Below are positions 7,775 to 16,548 of a stretch of DNA of 40,679 nt, piece after piece. The position numbers were made by a program, and so were the translations under genes. The stretch's first letter is position 1. The number at the start of each line of letters is the position of its first letter. Location of the stretch: assembly GCA_029572955.1 (NCBI GenBank), contig JAKPQE010000081.1:1-40679 (forward strand), given 5' to 3'. The notes below the pieces were generated by a model. The model had not been told where the DNA came from, did not search any database, and saw only the letters and a list, made by a program, of their open reading frames with translations. Source of the stretch: Pseudomonadota bacterium. GTDB lineage: Bacteria > Pseudomonadota > Alphaproteobacteria > Rhizobiales > JAKPQE01.

Positions 7775-8632
7775 ATGGCAAAGAAGCAGAAATGTTCCGG
7801 CGGCGGCGGCGCTCCCGACTGGCTGGTCACCTTCGCCGACCTGATGTCGCTGCTCGTCTGCTTCTTCGTGCTCATCATCTCCTTTTCCATTCAGGACAAG
7901 GAGAAGCTGCAGGTCGTCGCCGGCTCGATGCGCGAGGCCTTCGGCGTGCGGGTCGACGCACGCAAGGCCGGCATGATCGAGATCGAGGGCGCCCCGGTGC
8001 GCGAATACGTCAAGCGCGTCGCCATGAAGGAAGAGCCGAACGACACCGAGTTCGCCGAGCGCGCCCATAACCAGAAGACCAAGCAGGGGCCCGAGGCCGA
8101 CACCCACGAAAGCGAGGAGAATCTCGTCGAGCGGCCGCGCGACTTCGCCGCCGCCGCCGCCTCGCTGCGCCAGGCCTGGCAGGAAATGCCGGAGATCACC
8201 GAGCTTTCCCAGAACATCATGATCGAGGAAACCGAGGAGGGACTGAACATCCAGCTCGTCGACCAGGACGGTCGCTCGATGTTCCCCGAAGGCTCGAAAT
8301 ACCCCTACGAGACGGTGCGCCTCTTGCTGTCGAAGATGGCGCCGGTGCTGCGCCAGCTGCCCAACCGCATCCAGATCACCGGCCACACCGCCGCCGGCCA
8401 GACCTTCCTCAACCCGCGCTACGGCGGCTGGGAGCTGTCGGCCGATCGCGCCAACGCGACCCGTCAGATCCTCGAGGAACACGGCATTCCCGCCGACCGC
8501 TTCCACAGTGTCGTCGGCAAGTCGGACACCGATCCGCTGTTCGCCAACGACCCGTTCCTGGCCTCCAACCGGCGCGTCTCGATCCTCATCATGAAAGAGG
8601 CGCCGCCGCTGCCGCCGGGCTTCCAGCCCTGA
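7775..8632 (+). CDS. motB: Flagellar motor protein MotB
   Basis: The 285-residue partner of the upstream MotA has a short cytoplasmic N-terminus and one transmembrane helix. That helix carries the essential ion-binding aspartate, Asp22 in WLVTFADLMSLLVCFFVLI. A charged periplasmic linker of about 100 residues follows. The C-terminal OmpA-like peptidoglycan-binding domain contains ITGHTAAG, WELSADRANATRQIL and NRRVSILI. The protein anchors the stator to the cell wall while ions pass through the channel. It is in an operon with motA and ends at a strong terminator (8662-8690). Confidence 0.92.
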   Translation: MAKKQKCSGGGGAPDWLVTFADLMSLLVCFFVLIISFSIQDKEKLQVVAGSMREAFGVRVDARKAGMIEIEGAPVREYVKRVAMKEEPNDTEFAERAHNQKTKQGPEADTHESEENLVERPRDFAAAAASLRQAWQEMPEITELSQNIMIEETEEGLNIQLVDQDGRSMFPEGSKYPYETVRLLLSKMAPVLRQLPNRIQITGHTAAGQTFLNPRYGGWELSADRANATRQILEEHGIPADRFHSVVGKSDTDPLFANDPFLASNRRVSILIMKEAPPLPPGFQP

Positions 8633-8661
8633 GCGACCGCCGCCGCGCCAAAAAGTAGATC

Positions 8662-8690
8662 CCGCCCGGCCCTGCCGGGCGGTCTTTCTT
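8662..8690 (+). terminator. Terminator between motB and nfeD (probably bidirectional)
   Basis: CCGCCCGGC (8662-8670) and GCCGGGCGG (8674-8682) form a perfect 9-bp stem with a 3-nt loop, followed on the plus strand by TCTTTCTT. On the minus strand a T-rich stretch, CTACTTTTT, follows a few bases after the stem, so it can also serve the convergent nfeD gene. Confidence 0.85.
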
Positions 8691-9139
8691 CAGTCCGCCT
8701 TCTCGACCTGAAGCACCGTGCCCTCGGCCGCCGTGACCGTGACCGGCGTGCCGACCGGCAGGTCGGGACCGGTCACCCGCCACATCGTGTCGGCGACCTT
8801 GATGCGGCCATCACCCTGGACGATCGGCTCGGCCAGCACGAAGCGCCGGCCGACGAGGCGGGCCGGCCGCTCGTTGATATGCGCATCGACCCCTTCCGGC
8901 ACGTCCTTCAGGAAATAGCGCCGGCCGAAATAGAGGCTGACCACCGACAGGAGGGCGAAGGCCGACCACTCGACCTGCCAGGGCAGGTCGACGACGAGCC
9001 CCACCGCCCCGACGAGGATCGCGGCGACGCCGAACCACATCACCACATTGCCCGGCACGAGGATTTCGAGGGCAAAGAGCACGAGGCCGCCGATCCACCA
9101 CGCCCACGGTCCGAGCATCGTCACGAGCTTGACGAGCAT
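8690..9139 (-). CDS. NfeD family membrane protein
   Basis: The 149-residue protein has two closely spaced hydrophobic stretches in its N-terminal half (about residues 12-30 and 33-75, the second long enough for two helices), then a hydrophilic C-terminal OB-fold domain of about 65 residues. The motif LVGRRFVLAEPIVQGDGRIKVADTMWRV is broken here only by normal family variation and identifies NfeD. I chose the ATG at 9139, preceded by GGGGAG. Short NfeD proteins work with a stomatin-like partner in the membrane, and here that partner lies 4 bp upstream. The exact cellular role is unclear; membrane protein quality control or microdomain organisation has been proposed for the family. Confidence 0.85.
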   Translation of the reverse strand: MLVKLVTMLGPWAWWIGGLVLFALEILVPGNVVMWFGVAAILVGAVGLVVDLPWQVEWSAFALLSVVSLYFGRRYFLKDVPEGVDAHINERPARLVGRRFVLAEPIVQGDGRIKVADTMWRVTGPDLPVGTPVTVTAAEGTVLQVEKAD

Positions 9140-9143
9140 CGGC

Positions 9144-10124
9144 TCAGCTCCCCTCACCCGTCCGCGACGGGATCGGCGGCACGCTGCGTCCGCTGCGCGG
9201 TGCGGCCGCGCCGTCCGTGAACAGCGACTTCGAAATCTCGGCGATGCCGCCGATCGAACCGATCACCGAGGCCGCCTCGACCGGCAGCATCAGTACCTTC
9301 TGGTTCGGCGCCGAAGCGATCTGGCCGAGCGCCTTCACATATTTCTCGGCGACGAAATAGTTGATCGCCTGCATGTCGCCGCCGGCGATCGCCTCGGAGA
9401 CCATCCGCGTCGCGTTGGCTTCCGCCTCGGCCGAACGTTCGCGCGCCTCGGCGTCGCGGAACGCCGCTTCCTTGCGGCCCTCGGCCTCGAGGATCTGCGA
9501 CTGCTTCAGGCCTTCCGCCTTGAGGATCTGGGCCTGACGCAGGCCCTCGGCCTCGAGGACGGCAGCGCGCTTGTCTCGCTCCGCCTTCATCTGGCGGCCC
9601 ATCGAATCGGCGAGATCCCGCGGCGGGTCGATGTCCTTGATCTCGATGCGGGTGACCTTGACGCCCCACGGCTCGGCCGCCGCGTCGACCACATGCAGCA
9701 GTCGCGCGTTGATCTCGTCGCGGTTCGACAGGAGTTCGTCGAGGTCCATCGAACCCATCACGGTACGGATGTTGGTCAGCGTCAGGTTGAGGATCGCGTT
9801 CTGCAGGCCGTAGACCTCGTAAGCGGCCCGCGCCGCGTCGATGACCTGGTAGAAGGTGACGCCATTGACCGTGACCGTGGCGTTGTCCCGGGTGATGACC
9901 TCCTGATGGGGCACGTCGAGCACCTGCTCCATCATGTTCATCTTGGCGCCGATGCGGTCGATATAGGGCACGATGATGTTGAGGCCGGGCTTCAGTGTCC
10001 GCGTGTAGCGGCCGAACCGCTCAATCGTATAGTTGTAACCCTGCGACACCGTCTTCACGCCGGCGAGCAGCGTGATCACGACGAGGGCGACGAGTATGAT
10101 GATGAAGATCTCTGCTCCGGTCAT
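9144..10124 (-). CDS. SPFH domain / stomatin-like (paraslipin) protein
   Basis: The 326-residue protein has one N-terminal membrane helix (about residues 5-24) followed by an SPFH/band 7 domain. The motifs VSQGYNYTIERFGRYTRTLKPG (split by the fold start), RDNATVTVNGVTFYQV and NLTLTNIRTVMGSMDLDE are characteristic. After the domain comes an Ala/Glu-rich coiled coil (about residues 180-245) with repeated AEGL and QILEAEG segments, typical of oligomerising stomatins. The ATG at 10124 is preceded by AAGGAAGGAG; longer readings from 10262 have no such site. It is co-transcribed with nfeD. Homologues form ring-like assemblies in membranes. Confidence 0.92.
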   Translation of the reverse strand: MTGAEIFIIILVALVVITLLAGVKTVSQGYNYTIERFGRYTRTLKPGLNIIVPYIDRIGAKMNMMEQVLDVPHQEVITRDNATVTVNGVTFYQVIDAARAAYEVYGLQNAILNLTLTNIRTVMGSMDLDELLSNRDEINARLLHVVDAAAEPWGVKVTRIEIKDIDPPRDLADSMGRQMKAERDKRAAVLEAEGLRQAQILKAEGLKQSQILEAEGRKEAAFRDAEARERSAEAEANATRMVSEAIAGGDMQAINYFVAEKYVKALGQIASAPNQKVLMLPVEAASVIGSIGGIAEISKSLFTDGAAAPRSGRSVPPIPSRTGEGS

Positions 10125-10318
10125 CGCGGCGCTCCTTCCTTTACGCCGCCTCCGTTGCGAAGCGGCTCGGGCACGGATGTAGTTATAGCAGAAGCCCCGC
10201 ACAACGGGCGCTGTGTTGGCTGCATGGACATGCCGCGGCGCTTTCGGGGTAAATAGTTTCATTCGCGCCTAATTTGACTATGCTGCCGGCAACGATGCAG
10301 CGACCGGGAGACGCCTCG

Positions 10319-11605
10319 ATGACGACCACCGCCAAGCCGCGCCAGTCCTTCGTGCCGGTGCCGGCCGAAAGCCACTTTCCGCTGGAGAACCTGCCCTACG
10401 GCGTGTTCTCCACGATGGCCGATCCGGCCCCGCGCGTCGGCGTCGCCATCGGCGAAATGATCCTCGACCTTGCCGAGATCGCCCGCGCCGGGCTCCTCCC
10501 CGGCCTGCCGGAGGGCGTCTTCGCGGCCGCCGCCATCAATCCCTTCGTGGCGCTCGGCCGGCCGGTCTGGTCGGCGACCCGCAAGCGCCTGCAGGAGCTG
10601 CTCGCCGCCGACTGCCCGACCCTTCGCGACGATGCCGCCCTTCGTGCCCGCGCCCTCGTGGCGCAGGGCGAGGCCCGCATGCACCGGCCGGTCGAGGTCA
10701 TGGGCTTCACCGATTTCTATTCCTCGCGCGAGCACGCCACCAATGTCGGCATGATGTTCCGCGACAAGAACAACCCGCTCTTGCCGAACTGGCTGCACAT
10801 CCCGATCGGCTACAACGGCCGCGCCTCGACGGTCGTCGCCTCGGCCACGCCGGTGCGCCGGCCGCTCGGCCAGCTGAAGCCGCCGGCCGACGAGATGCCG
10901 CATCTCGGCCCCTCGGCGCGGCTCGACATCGAGCTCGAAATGGCCGTCATCGTCGGTCGCGACACCGCCCTCGGCGACGTGCTCACCGTCGCGGAGGCCG
11001 ACGCGGCGATCTTCGGCTATGCGCTCCTCAACGACTGGAGCGCCCGCGACATCCAGCAATGGGAATACGTGCCGCTCGGGCCGTTCCAGTCGAAGGCCTT
11101 CGCCACCTCGATCGGCGACTGGGTGGTGACCGCCGAAGCGCTCGAGCCGTTCCGCGTCGAGGGACCGGTTCAGCACCCCGCGCCGCTCGCCCATCTGCGC
11201 CAGTCCGGGCCGATGAACTACGACATCCAGCTCGCCGTCGACCTCGCCCCGGAAGGCACCGACGCCCTCACCGTCTGCCGCACCTCGTTCCGCTACATGT
11301 ACTGGTCGAGCGCCCAGCAGCTCGTCCATCACGCCTCGAGCGGCTGCACCATGCGCGTCGGCGACGTCCTCGGCTCGGGCACCGTCAGCGGCCCGACCAG
11401 GGCGGAGCGCGGCAGTCTCCTGGAGATCACCTGGGGCGGGTCCGAGCCGATCGAGTTCCCGAACGGCCTCGAACGCCGATTCCTCGAGGACGGCGACACG
11501 GTGACCATCACCGGCTGGTGCGAGGGCGAGGGCTATCGCGTCGGCTTCGGCAGCCTCACCGGCACCATCCTGCCGGCGCAAATGCCGGAGGCGTGGAAGA
11601 GCTGA
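10319..11605 (+). CDS. fahA: Fumarylacetoacetase
   Basis: The 428-residue enzyme hydrolyses fumarylacetoacetate to fumarate and acetoacetate, the last step of tyrosine and homogentisate breakdown. The N-terminal domain is followed by a catalytic domain in which the known active-site residues are visible. They are Asp132 and His139 in TDFYSSREHA, the glutamates of LDIELEMAVIVG, and the aspartate of LLNDWSARDIQQWEYVPLGP. The length fits the full-length eukaryote-like enzyme rather than the short FAH-domain proteins. The ATG at 10319 follows GGGAGA. The usual partner homogentisate 1,2-dioxygenase is not in the window. It diverges from the SPFH gene across about 195 bp. Confidence 0.94.
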   Translation: MTTTAKPRQSFVPVPAESHFPLENLPYGVFSTMADPAPRVGVAIGEMILDLAEIARAGLLPGLPEGVFAAAAINPFVALGRPVWSATRKRLQELLAADCPTLRDDAALRARALVAQGEARMHRPVEVMGFTDFYSSREHATNVGMMFRDKNNPLLPNWLHIPIGYNGRASTVVASATPVRRPLGQLKPPADEMPHLGPSARLDIELEMAVIVGRDTALGDVLTVAEADAAIFGYALLNDWSARDIQQWEYVPLGPFQSKAFATSIGDWVVTAEALEPFRVEGPVQHPAPLAHLRQSGPMNYDIQLAVDLAPEGTDALTVCRTSFRYMYWSSAQQLVHHASSGCTMRVGDVLGSGTVSGPTRAERGSLLEITWGGSEPIEFPNGLERRFLEDGDTVTITGWCEGEGYRVGFGSLTGTILPAQMPEAWKS

Positions 11606-11629
11606 GCGAACCTCGGCTCATCCGCCTTC

Positions 11630-11762
11630 ATCCGATTTTCTTCGGCCCCCTCACCCTGCCCCTCTCCCCCAAGGGGGCGAGGGGACGAAAGCGTCGACCG
11701 CCGCGCCAGAAAGCCTTCTTCCCCTCGGGGGAGAAGGTTGGATGAGGGGAGAATCGGATTTG
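11630..11762. repeat. Intergenic palindromic repeat (rhizobial REP/MITE-like)
   Basis: The gap between fahA and hemH is a long imperfect inverted repeat. ATCCGATTTTC and CCCCCTCA on the left are mirrored by TGAGGGGAGAATCGGAT on the right. Inside lie two hairpins: CCCCTCTCCCCC with GGGGGCGAGGGG, and CTTCTTCCCC with GGGGGAGAAGG. Sequences of this type, with CTCACCCTGCCCCTCTCCC and GGGGGAGAAGGTTGGATGAG, are scattered between genes in many Rhizobiales genomes. It may end transcription of both converging genes. The assignment to a dispersed family is from recall, not from a search. Confidence 0.7.
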
Positions 11763-11778
11763 GGCAGGACCTGCGCCC

Positions 11779-12807
11779 TCACACCCAGCCGGAAAGCTCA
11801 CGCCGGACGATCGCCTCGATCATCGCCATGCCCTCGTCCGAGTCGTTGAGGCAGGGGATCGCGGCATACTTCTCGCCACCGGCGTGCAGGAACACCTCGC
11901 GGTTCTCGCCGGCGATCTCTTCCAGCGTCTCGAGGCAATCGGCGACGAAGCCCGGCGTCGTCACCGCGACGCGCCTGACCCCGGAGGCGGCAAGGCTCTT
12001 CAGCGTCTCGTCGGTATAGGGCTTCAGCCACTCCGCCGGGCCGAAGCGCGACTGGAAGGTGACCTCGAACCGCTCCGCCGGCCAGCCGAGCGCCTCGGCG
12101 AGCAGGCGGCCGGTCTTCATGGCGTGGCAGTGATAAGGATCGCCCTTGTCGAAATAGGCCTTCGGCAGGCCGTGGAACGAGGCGATCAGCACCTCCGGCT
12201 CGAAGTCGAGGCTGTCGAGGTGCCTGCGCGTCGAGGCGGCGAGCGCCCCGATATAGGCCGGATCGTCGTGGAACGCCGGCACGGTGCGCAGCGCCGGCTG
12301 CCAGCGCATGGCCTTCAAGGCATCGAAGGCGGCATCGTTCACCGTCGCCGTCGTCGTCGCCGAATATTGCGGATAGAGCGGCACCACCAGCAAGCGGTCG
12401 CAGCCGGCGGCCGTCAGCGCCGCAATGCGCGAAGCGATCGAGGGCTCGCCGTAGCGCATCGCCCAGTCGACGACGACGCCCGCGTTGCCGGCGAGCCGCT
12501 CGCCGAGCTTCTCGCCCTGCGCCCGCGTGATGGTCCTGAGCGGCGACTCGTTGCGCTCGCGGTTCCAGACCTTCTCGTAGAGCTTGCCCGAGCGACCCGG
12601 CCGCGTCGTCAGGATGACGAGGTTGAGCACCGGCCACCAGATGGCGCGCGGCGTCTCGATCACCCGGCGGTCGGAGAGGAATTCCTTCAGGTAGCGCCGC
12701 ATCGGCCAGTAGCCGGTGCCGTCCGGCGTGCCGAGATTGACGACGAGCACGCCGACCTTGCCGCGGGCGACGGCCGGATGGTCGGCGGGGCGCTGGAAAT
12801 CGGTCAT
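11779..12807 (-). CDS. hemH: Ferrochelatase
   Basis: The 342-residue enzyme inserts ferrous iron into protoporphyrin IX, the final step of heme synthesis, at the membrane surface. Visible family motifs are GVLVVNLGTPD near the N-terminus, RRYLKEFLSD, PLYPQYSATTTA and the active-site histidine in IASFHGLPKAY. YHCHAMKT, TFQSRFGPAEWLKPY and DCLETLEEI (metal-site glutamate) follow. The ATG at 12807 has GGAG 9 bases upstream; an ATG two codons earlier (12813) is also possible. It lies 76 bp after the start of nothing but the PaaK-like gene end at 12883, so it could share the long leftward transcript. I saw no Irr or Fur box. Confidence 0.96.
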   Translation of the reverse strand: MTDFQRPADHPAVARGKVGVLVVNLGTPDGTGYWPMRRYLKEFLSDRRVIETPRAIWWPVLNLVILTTRPGRSGKLYEKVWNRERNESPLRTITRAQGEKLGERLAGNAGVVVDWAMRYGEPSIASRIAALTAAGCDRLLVVPLYPQYSATTTATVNDAAFDALKAMRWQPALRTVPAFHDDPAYIGALAASTRRHLDSLDFEPEVLIASFHGLPKAYFDKGDPYHCHAMKTGRLLAEALGWPAERFEVTFQSRFGPAEWLKPYTDETLKSLAASGVRRVAVTTPGFVADCLETLEEIAGENREVFLHAGGEKYAAIPCLNDSDEGMAMIEAIVRRELSGWV

Positions 12808-12882
12808 CGGCATCGGCTCCGTGGGTACTGTCGGTCGGCCCTTTTTTAGCGCGGCCAGCCGAAACGGAAACCCCGAAAGCGA

Positions 12883-14118
12883 TCAGTCGTATTTGCGCTC
12901 GTCGGCGATGACCTTGCCGTCGTTCGGCAGGCTGCCGGCCGCGACCGCCTCGACAGCGCCGCGCAGCTTCGTCACGTCGCGCAGCTTCTCGCCGATCGCC
13001 GCGATGTCGAGCCCCGCGCCGGCCTGCGGCTCGACGAGGAGCCGGAGCGCATCCTGATCGCCGTCGCGCTCGACGACGAGGCGTGCCCTGGCGATGCCGG
13101 CGCTCTCGCGCACGATCCGCGCCACCTGCGCCGGATCGACGAACATGCCCTTGACCTTGGTGCGCTGGTCGGCGCGGCCCATCCAGCCCTTGATGCGCAT
13201 GTTGCTGCGCCCGCAGGGCGAGGCGCCGGGCAGCACCGCCGAGAGATCGCCGGTGCCGAAGCGGATCAGCGGATAGGTCGCGTTGAAGGTGGTCACCACC
13301 ACCTCGCCGACCTCGCCCGGCGCCACCGGATCGTCGGTGCCCGGCCGGACGATCTCGACGATCGTGTCCTCGTTGACGATGAGGCCTTCGCGCGCCTCGG
13401 ACTCATAGGCGATGACGCCGAGATCGGCGGTCGCATAGGCCTGCAGGACGGCGATGCCGCGATCGGCGTATTCCTGCCGGAGCGCCGGGAAGAGCGCGCC
13501 GCCCGAGACCAGCGCGCGCCTGATCGAGGTCGCGTCGCGACCGGTCTCGACCGCCTTGTCGAGGAGGATCTTCAGGAAGTCCGGCGTGCCGATATAGCCG
13601 ACCGGCTTCAGCTGCGAGACCGCCTCGACCTGCTGCTCGGTATTGCCGACGCCGGCCGGAAAGACCGTGCAGCCCATGGCGATCGCCGCCTCGTCGAGAA
13701 TGAAGCCGCCGGGCGTCATGTGATAGGAAAAGGCGTTCATCACGATGTCGCCGCGCCGGAAACCGGCGGCAAAGAGCGCGCGGCGCCCGTTGAACGGATC
13801 GGCGCCCGCGCCCTGCGGCTCCCAGACCGGCCCCGGCGACATGAACACCCGCCCGAACTCGCCGGGCACAGCTGCGACGAAGCCGCCGAACGGCGGGTTC
13901 TCGCTCTGCGCCGCCATCAGCTCGGCCTTGCGCAGCACCGGGATCGTCGCCAGCGCCGCCCGCGAGGTGATCGCCGCCGGATCGACATCGGCGAGGCGCT
14001 TGCCCCAGGCCGGCGACTTCGCCTTGGCATGGGCGATCTGCGCGCCGAGTTTTTTGAAAAGATCGGCCTCGCGCTCGGCCTCGGAACGGGTCTCGGACGT
14101 GTCGAAATACTCGGTCAT
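12883..14118 (-). CDS. Phenylacetate-CoA ligase-like adenylate-forming enzyme
   Basis: The 411-residue protein resembles the PaaK group of AMP-forming CoA ligases. It has the N-terminal helical region with AIPVLRK-like spacing (TIPVLRKAEL), a central YIGTPDFLKILLDKA, ALVSGGALFPALRQEY, AYATADLGVIAYE, a GEVGEVVVTTFNATYPLIRFGTGDLS block (shown in parts) and a C-terminal domain with GWMGRADQRTKVKGMFV. It would activate a carboxylic acid, possibly aromatic, to its CoA thioester. The usual SSGTTG phosphate loop is not obvious; the corresponding place reads MSPGPVWEPQGAG. It lies 72 bp after livF at the end of the transporter operon, so its substrate is probably what the transporter imports. The start at 14118 is supported by AAGGTGAT. 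The family is fairly sure, the substrate unknown. Confidence 0.82.
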   Translation of the reverse strand: MTEYFDTSETRSEAEREADLFKKLGAQIAHAKAKSPAWGKRLADVDPAAITSRAALATIPVLRKAELMAAQSENPPFGGFVAAVPGEFGRVFMSPGPVWEPQGAGADPFNGRRALFAAGFRRGDIVMNAFSYHMTPGGFILDEAAIAMGCTVFPAGVGNTEQQVEAVSQLKPVGYIGTPDFLKILLDKAVETGRDATSIRRALVSGGALFPALRQEYADRGIAVLQAYATADLGVIAYESEAREGLIVNEDTIVEIVRPGTDDPVAPGEVGEVVVTTFNATYPLIRFGTGDLSAVLPGASPCGRSNMRIKGWMGRADQRTKVKGMFVDPAQVARIVRESAGIARARLVVERDGDQDALRLLVEPQAGAGLDIAAIGEKLRDVTKLRGAVEAVAAGSLPNDGKVIADERKYD

Positions 14119-14190
14119 GGCAATATCACCTTTTGCAAAACGCCCCTTCCGGACGGACCCGCCCGGGGCGGTGCGCAACGCCCTGCCGGA

Positions 14191-15033
14191 TCACGACAGC
14201 CAGCGCTTGCGCCGCTTGTAGTGCTTGACGTTCTTGAACGACTTGCGGCCCTCGCCGCCGACGCCGAGGTAGAACTCCTTGACGTCCTCGTTCTCGCGCA
14301 GCGCGTGGGCCTCGCCGTCGAGCACGATGCGGCCCGACTCCATGATGTAGCCGTAGGTCGCGTAACGCAGCGCCACGTTGGTGTTCTGCTCGGCGAGAAG
14401 GAACGACACCTTCTCGTTGGCATTGAGCTGCTTGACGATCTCGAAGATCTCCTCGACGAGCTGCGGGGCAAGGCCCATCGACGGCTCGTCGAGCAGGATC
14501 ATCGTCGGCCGGCTCATCAGCGCCCGGCCGATCGCCACCATCTGCTGCTCGCCGCCCGAGGTGTAGCCGGCCTGGCTCGACCGGCGCACCTTGAGGCGCG
14601 GAAAATACGAATAGACCATCTCGAGGTCGCGCATCACCGCGCGCCGCCCGTCGCGCCGCGTATAGGCGCCGGTCAGGAGGTTCTCCTCGACGGTCAGATG
14701 GCCGAAGCAGTGCCGGCCCTCCATCACCTGGATGCAGCCGCGCCGCACGAGCTCGTTCGGCGACAGCGCCTCGACCCGCTCGCCCTTGAAGAGGATCGAG
14801 CCCTTGGTGACGTCGCCGCGCTCGGCCCGGAGGAGATTGGAGACCGCCTTCAGCGTCGTCGTCTTGCCGGCGCCGTTGGCGCCGAGCAGCGCGACGATGC
14901 CGCCCTGCGGAACGATCAGCGACACGCCCTTGAGCACGAGGATCACGTGGTCGTAGATCACCTCGATATTGTTGACCGCGAGCACGGTCTCGGCAGCGTC
15001 CTCGGCGGTCGAAACGGCCACGGCCTCGCTCAT
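14191..15033 (-). CDS. livF: Branched-chain amino acid-type ABC transporter ATPase LivF
   Basis: This 280-residue ABC ATPase of the high-affinity branched-chain amino acid (HAAT) family powers import with LivG. Walker A is GANGAGKTT, the signature is TSGGEQQMVAIGRAL, Walker B is MILLDEPSMGL, and the H-loop position reads LAEQNTNVAL, as usual in LivF. The C-terminus is extended by about 25 basic residues (KSFKNVKHYKRRKRWLS). The ATG at 15033 has GAGGGA 8 bases upstream; the ATG at 15042 lies right against that motif. It is separated from the binding-protein gene by 82 bp containing a strong hairpin. Confidence 0.93.
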   Translation of the reverse strand: MSEAVAVSTAEDAAETVLAVNNIEVIYDHVILVLKGVSLIVPQGGIVALLGANGAGKTTTLKAVSNLLRAERGDVTKGSILFKGERVEALSPNELVRRGCIQVMEGRHCFGHLTVEENLLTGAYTRRDGRRAVMRDLEMVYSYFPRLKVRRSSQAGYTSGGEQQMVAIGRALMSRPTMILLDEPSMGLAPQLVEEIFEIVKQLNANEKVSFLLAEQNTNVALRYATYGYIMESGRIVLDGEAHALRENEDVKEFYLGVGGEGRKSFKNVKHYKRRKRWLS

Positions 15034-15067
15034 CGTCGGCATCCCTCAGGCTTCATCGCGGGTGGGT

Positions 15068-15094
15068 GGATCGCGGGGCCGGGCCCCGCGATCC
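15068..15094 (-). promoter_or_regulatory. Stem-loop between the binding-protein gene and livF
   Basis: GGATCGCGGGGC (15068-15079) and GCCCCGCGATCC (15083-15094) are perfectly complementary, giving a 12-bp stem with a 3-nt loop. On the transcribed strand no T-run follows, so it is not a classic terminator. Placed 21 bp after the binding-protein stop codon inside the operon, it probably shields the 3' end of that message and lowers downstream expression, as known for other binding-protein operons. A comparable hairpin follows dctP at 38710-38736. Confidence 0.65.
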
Positions 15095-15115
15095 GATCTT
15101 TTCGAAGCGATGCGC

Positions 15116-16435
15116 TCAGTTGGCGCAGGCTTCGGTGCGCTCCGGCCAGGGCGCGTTCTTGGTCTTGTACTCGTCGGCCGCGGCCGCCAGCATCGGCTTG
15201 ACGACGTCGGTCATCGGCTCGAACCACTCCGAGGCCTTGACCCACTTCTCGCCGTCCCACTCCTGCACGTACATCATGTTGTGACCGGAATGGTCGCCGC
15301 AGCTGATCGCCATCGGCGCCATGAAGCCCTCGAGGCCGAGTTCCTTCAGACGCGCCTCGTCGATCTTCAGGTTCTCGAGACCGACGCGCATGTCCTCGCC
15401 GGTGATGACCTTCTTGCCGGTCTTCTCCTGGGCGACGCGAATGGCCTCGGCGACGATCACCGAGTTGACGACACCGCGGTTGTAGAGGTTCTCGCCGAGC
15501 TTGCCCGCGTCGGTCTGGCTCTTGCCGGCATCGATCAGCTTGGCCTTGATGTCGGAGAGGGCCTGGAACTCGGAACCCACGGCGTTGAAGTTGAGGGTCT
15601 TGTAGCCCTTGGCATCGGCACCGCCGGCGCGCGCATCATCCTCGCCGCCCGACCACCACACGCCGATGAACTTGTCCATCGGATAGCGGATCTTGGTGGC
15701 TTCCTTGATCGCGGTCGGGTTCATGGCGCCCCAGCCCCACATGACCATGTAGTCGGGCTGGTCGCGGCGCACGTTGAGCCACTGCGACGACTGGTTCTGC
15801 ATCTCCTTCGGCGGCACCGGGTACTGCATCAGGGTGAAGCCGAATTCGCCGGCGAACTTCTCGAGCAGCGGGATCGGCTCGCGGCCGTAGCCGGCGTCGA
15901 GGAAGATGTAGCCGATCTTCTTGCCCTTCAGCTTGTCCATGCCGCCTTCCTTGTCGGCGATGTACTTGATGACGCCCGAGGCGCCGTCCCAGTACGTCAT
16001 CGGCGGGTTGAACACCCACGGGAAGGTGTTGCCCTCGGCGGCCGCCGAGAGGCCGTAGGCCATGGAGAGCACCGGGATCTTGTCGACGCCGGCCTTCGGG
16101 ATGACCTGAAGGGTGATGCCGGTCGACCACGGATTGAAGACGACGGTGCCCTTGGCCTTGGCGGCCTCGTAGCACTCCACGCCCTTCTGCGTGTCGTAGC
16201 CGGTCTCGCATTCCTCGACCATGAGCTTGACGCCGCCGACGCCGCCGTCGCGCTCGTTGAGCATGTTGAGGTAGTCGACCATGCCGTTGGCGATCGGAAT
16301 GCCCGAGCCGGCATAGGGGCCGGTACGATAGGTCGGCATCTGGATGTAGATGGAATCCTCGGCAAACGCGGGGGCGGTCCACGCACCCGTCAGCGCCGCC
16401 ATCGCGACGCCCATTGCCAGAGCCCTCTTGTTCAT
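15116..16435 (-). CDS. ABC transporter periplasmic substrate-binding protein (Leu/Ile/Val-type)
   Basis: The 439-residue protein begins with a signal peptide (NKRALAMGVAMAALTG, cleavage after AFA), so the mature protein is periplasmic. The body resembles type I periplasmic binding proteins of the HAAT family (Peripla_BP_6): TGPYAGSGIPIANGMVDYL, VEECETGYDTQKGVECYE, KIGYIFLDAGYGRE and a C-terminal region with SCGDHSGHNMMYVQEW. It is longer than LivK (about 370), as is common for relatives that bind aromatic or other carboxylic acids. The ligand cannot be read from the sequence. It sits between livM and livF, and GGGAGAAACGAC precedes the ATG at 16435. Confidence 0.9.
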   Translation of the reverse strand: MNKRALAMGVAMAALTGAWTAPAFAEDSIYIQMPTYRTGPYAGSGIPIANGMVDYLNMLNERDGGVGGVKLMVEECETGYDTQKGVECYEAAKAKGTVVFNPWSTGITLQVIPKAGVDKIPVLSMAYGLSAAAEGNTFPWVFNPPMTYWDGASGVIKYIADKEGGMDKLKGKKIGYIFLDAGYGREPIPLLEKFAGEFGFTLMQYPVPPKEMQNQSSQWLNVRRDQPDYMVMWGWGAMNPTAIKEATKIRYPMDKFIGVWWSGGEDDARAGGADAKGYKTLNFNAVGSEFQALSDIKAKLIDAGKSQTDAGKLGENLYNRGVVNSVIVAEAIRVAQEKTGKKVITGEDMRVGLENLKIDEARLKELGLEGFMAPMAISCGDHSGHNMMYVQEWDGEKWVKASEWFEPMTDVVKPMLAAAADEYKTKNAPWPERTEACAN

Positions 16436-16548
16436 GTCGTTTCTCCCATGCTTGCGGCGGCTGGTGCCGTCCGTCTTGCGAAGAGCCTTGTTGTCGATCG
16501 GTCCGCAGCCGGCTCCGGTGCCCGGACGATTTGATGGCGCCTGCCCGA

